From Pseudomonas maioricensis (GTDB lineage: Bacteria > Pseudomonadota > Gammaproteobacteria > Pseudomonadales > Pseudomonadaceae): a stretch of DNA of 64,000 nucleotides. A model generated the notes under the pieces. The model had not been told where the DNA came from. It was given only the letters and a program-made list of their open reading frames with translations, and did not search any database. Below, one piece after another: positions 62,198 through 64,000 of the stretch (position 1 is its first letter; each line of letters begins with the position of its first letter). A program made the position numbers and the translations under genes. The stretch is from positions 267,972-331,971 of the forward strand of contig NZ_LOHG01000005.1 in NCBI RefSeq assembly GCF_022790535.1, given 5' to 3'.

Positions 62198-62224
62198 CTG
62201 TGGGAGCCGAGCTTGCTCGCGATG
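62198..62224. repeat. Single REP sequence
   Basis: CTGTGGGAGCCGAGCTTGCT followed by CGCGATG is a lone REP half of the 'GAGCTTGCTCGCG' subtype (compare 16265-16355). No matching inverted partner is found in the next 80 bases. Confidence 0.65.
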
Positions 62225-62281
62225 AACGATAACGCGGTCTGGCTGCGATCCCGCAATGTCGAGAGACCGCACGTCCACGTG

Positions 62282-62914
62282 TTATCGCCGACCTTCAATC
62301 ACCATCCGCACCGCCAGCCCCATGAGTACGCTGCCCATCAACCAGCGCTGTACGACCTGCCAGAACGGCCTGCCCACGAAAAACGCCGCAATTGAACCCG
62401 CCATAATCGCAATCATCGCGTTAACGCTCACGCTGATGACAATTTGCGTAAAGCCCAGCACCAGCGATTGCAGCAGAACGCTGCCATGACCGGGGTCAAT
62501 GAACTGGGGCAGTAGCGATAAATACATGACTGCCACTTTGGGGTTCAGAAGGTTGGTAACGAAGCCCATCATGAACAGCTTGCGCGGGCTGTCCTTGGGC
62601 AGGTCTTTGACTTGAAAAGGCGAGCGGCCACCCGGCTTGACCGCCTGCCACGCCAGATACACCAGATACAACGCGCCACCCACTCGCAATGCGTCATAGG
62701 CATAAGGCACTGCCATTACCAAAGCGGTAATACCCAGGGCCGCCAACACCATATAAACCACGAAACCCAGTGCAACGCCGCCCAGTGAAATCAACCCGGC
62801 CGTACGCCCTTGACAGATTGAGCGTGAGATCAGGTAAATCATGTTCGGCCCGGGAGTCAGTACCATCCCGAGTGAAATCAGGCCATAGGCCAACAGGCTG
62901 GACAGTTCGGGCAT
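62282..62914 (-). CDS. LysE-family exporter (RhtB type)
   Basis: 210-residue inner-membrane exporter with six hydrophobic segments. LVLTPGPNMIYLISRSICQG, LGGVALGFVVYMVLAALGIT, and FVTNLLNPKVAVMYLSLLPQ are the family signatures. It exports amino acids or related metabolites. ATG 62914 has AGGAG eight bases upstream. It is a single gene, divergent from the NIPSNAP gene. Confidence 0.88.
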   Translation of the reverse strand: MPELSSLLAYGLISLGMVLTPGPNMIYLISRSICQGRTAGLISLGGVALGFVVYMVLAALGITALVMAVPYAYDALRVGGALYLVYLAWQAVKPGGRSPFQVKDLPKDSPRKLFMMGFVTNLLNPKVAVMYLSLLPQFIDPGHGSVLLQSLVLGFTQIVISVSVNAMIAIMAGSIAAFFVGRPFWQVVQRWLMGSVLMGLAVRMVIEGRR

Positions 62915-63093
62915 GGTATGGCTCCTGGAATCACTGACGTTCGGCTGGGTCGGTTCTCGGAGGCAAGAGTAAAGTGCAGGAACGAAAGGCGTTAGATACA
63001 GATTCAGGAACAAAACGTCATACACAGTGCAGCAATATTCACATCGATACTTAATTGGTAACCTCTGTGCCTCTCGAACAAGGACAGCTCGTA

Positions 63094-63399
63094 ATGATTA
63101 CCTGCCATGTGAAGTATCTGATCGACCCGTACCAAATCCCTGCCTTTGAAATCTATTCCCGCTTATGGATCCGCCTGGTGACGCGCATGGGCGGTTTGCA
63201 CCATGGCTATTTCCTGCCTGCCGAAGGCGCAAACAACATCGCCTATTGCCTGTTCAGCTTCCAAAGCCTTGCGGACTATGAGCGCTATCGCAAAGAAGCC
63301 GAAACCGATGCCGAATGCATCGAAGCGGTGGCACAGGCAGTCGAGAAGAAATTCATTGTCAGTTACGAGCGCAGTTTTATGCGCCCCGTGCTTGATTGA
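63094..63399 (+). CDS. NIPSNAP-family protein
   Basis: 101-residue ferredoxin-like protein. VKYLIDPYQIPAFEIYSRLW, GGLHHGYFLPAEGANNIAYC, and ADYERYRKEAETDAECIEAV match the NIPSNAP family (also classed with the EthD-like dimeric barrels). AAGGA precedes ATG 63094. The next gene starts 2 bases after its stop, so they form an operon with the P-loop kinase. Molecular role unknown. Confidence 0.85.
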   Translation: MITCHVKYLIDPYQIPAFEIYSRLWIRLVTRMGGLHHGYFLPAEGANNIAYCLFSFQSLADYERYRKEAETDAECIEAVAQAVEKKFIVSYERSFMRPVLD

Positions 63400-63401
63400 T
63401 T

Positions 63402-63941
63402 ATGTCCACCCACGGCGAACCTCGAATGCTCATTGTCTTCAGCGGCCTTCCCGGCACAGGTAAAACGACGATTGCACGTGAACTCGTTCGCCGAACACAG
63501 GCGGTGTATCTGCGTATTGATTCAATTGAACAGGCTATCCGTAACTCCGGCGAGCTTGCACAAGATATCGGGCCTGTCGGCTACCGGGTCGCGAATGAGC
63601 TTGCGCTGGGCAACCTTCAACTTGGCCAATCAGTCATCGTTGATTGCGTTAACCCGGTGCTGGAAAGCCGAAACGCCTGGAGCAACATTGCTACAAGCGT
63701 TGGCGCTCAGTTGATGAATATTCAGGTGGTGTGCTCCGACAAACAGGAACACCAGCGTCGGGTTGAAAAAAGAACAAGTGATATTCCGTGCCTGACTCCG
63801 CCCACTTGGCAGTCGGTGCTGGACCACGAATATGAAGCGTGGGATGAGGCGCTGTTTACTGTCGACACAGCGCTAATGTCTGCGACCGAGGCCGTAACGA
63901 TAATCACCGAGCGATTTCTGTCAGGGTTTAGTGGTCGCTAA
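63402..63941 (+). CDS. P-loop kinase-like ATPase (AAA_33)
   Basis: 179-residue P-loop kinase-like protein with Walker A GLPGTGKTT (residues 16-24), an Asp-containing YLRIDSIEQAIR, and the Walker B-like strand QSVIVDCVNP. It resembles the AAA_33/chloramphenicol-phosphotransferase-like group of small-molecule kinases. ATG 63402 follows the NIPSNAP stop by two bases; ATG 63426 gives a protein beginning MLIVFSGLPG and may be the true start. Substrate unknown. Confidence 0.82.
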   Translation: MSTHGEPRMLIVFSGLPGTGKTTIARELVRRTQAVYLRIDSIEQAIRNSGELAQDIGPVGYRVANELALGNLQLGQSVIVDCVNPVLESRNAWSNIATSVGAQLMNIQVVCSDKQEHQRRVEKRTSDIPCLTPPTWQSVLDHEYEAWDEALFTVDTALMSATEAVTIITERFLSGFSGR

Positions 63942-63993
63942 AGCAACTGGCTACAGCCAATCAGCCCAGAGCCTCTCAATAAGGAATGTATAC

Positions 63994-64000
63994 ATGCTGA
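63994..64000 (+). other. Possible start of a gene cut by the window end
   Basis: ATG at 63994 is preceded by AAGGA at 8-base spacing. Only two codons are visible, so nothing can be said of the product. Confidence 0.3.

Noticed and set aside
62153..62489. Plus-strand ORFs around the lone REP and the LysE gene end
   Set aside because: They run through REP DNA and the antisense of the exporter; no ribosome-binding site or family match.
1..64000. Prophage, CRISPR array, toxin-antitoxin or defence island
   Set aside because: No phage structural genes, integrases, regularly spaced repeats, Cas proteins or paired toxin-antitoxin ORFs were found; the P-loop proteins at 52629 and 63402 lack adjacent antitoxin-like ORFs.
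1..64000. tRNA or rRNA genes
   Set aside because: No cloverleaf with TTCGA-type T loop and CCA end, and no rRNA-like sequence was seen; the cloverleaf at 1-74 lacks all tRNA invariant bases.

Overview
The window looks like a chromosomal segment of a fluorescent or plant-associated Pseudomonas (P. syringae/P. fluorescens lineage). The reasons are the GC-rich coding sequence, many short REP/REPIN palindromes built on a 'GTAGGAGC' head, Fur-type sites before TonB receptors, and gene families typical of that genus (HscC with a J-domain partner, TrmK, Gal-type galactose dehydrogenase, RhmTDA/AldA). No rRNA, tRNA, CRISPR array, prophage or intact insertion sequence was seen.

Layout. 0-8.5 kb: a cloverleaf-like repeat, two membrane GGDEF proteins, a DinB-fold protein, an EthD-domain protein, an MFS exporter, an apparently exported F420-reductase-like protein and a small lipoprotein. 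8.8-23.2 kb: a four-PAS hybrid histidine kinase, then an iron-uptake block (Fur site, FecI-like sigma factor, FecR-like regulator, signalling TonB receptor). A periplasmic PQQ-type sugar dehydrogenase lipoprotein with a membrane partner, a lipoprotein pair and a second Fur-linked TonB receptor follow. 24.2-30.3 kb: an L-rhamnonate catabolic operon (rhmT-rhmD-rhmA-aldA) with a divergent LysR regulator and a 32-codon proline-rich ORF just upstream. 30.4-38.8 kb: a redox/electrophile-detoxification island: NemR-like repressor, old yellow enzyme, SDRs, NTF2-like, SRPBCC, then a LysR gene divergent from an aldehyde dehydrogenase/CMD/quinone reductase operon. 39-45 kb: GST, HscC with a membrane-anchored J protein, a histidine-kinase remnant and trmK. 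45-54 kb: a zinc-ribbon membrane protein, an AraC/hydrolase/MFS/cyclophilin-like group, several GNAT acetyltransferases, a LysR remnant and a P-loop kinase. 53.9-64 kb: galactose dehydrogenase, small unknowns, a HIT-like protein, a class II aminoacyl-tRNA synthetase-like gene, TetR/GNAT and aldo-keto reductase, an esterase, LysR regulator, LysE exporter, NIPSNAP protein and a second P-loop kinase.

The most interesting locus is 56.26-57.06 kb. A 35-codon leader ORF with a strong ribosome-binding site carries four consecutive His codons and a Cys-rich tail. It is followed by a short GC-rich terminator and then by a compact HisRS/HisZ-like gene. This is the architecture of a histidine attenuator, here in front of a synthetase paralogue rather than a biosynthetic operon. 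In this sequence the downstream gene also carries a one-base frameshift. Other points worth checking are the proline-rich sORF before rhmT, two gene remnants that are not complete ORFs (histidine kinase and LysR), paired NemR-type operators, the 5' cloverleaf repeat and the out-of-frame ATG at the start of the hybrid kinase.
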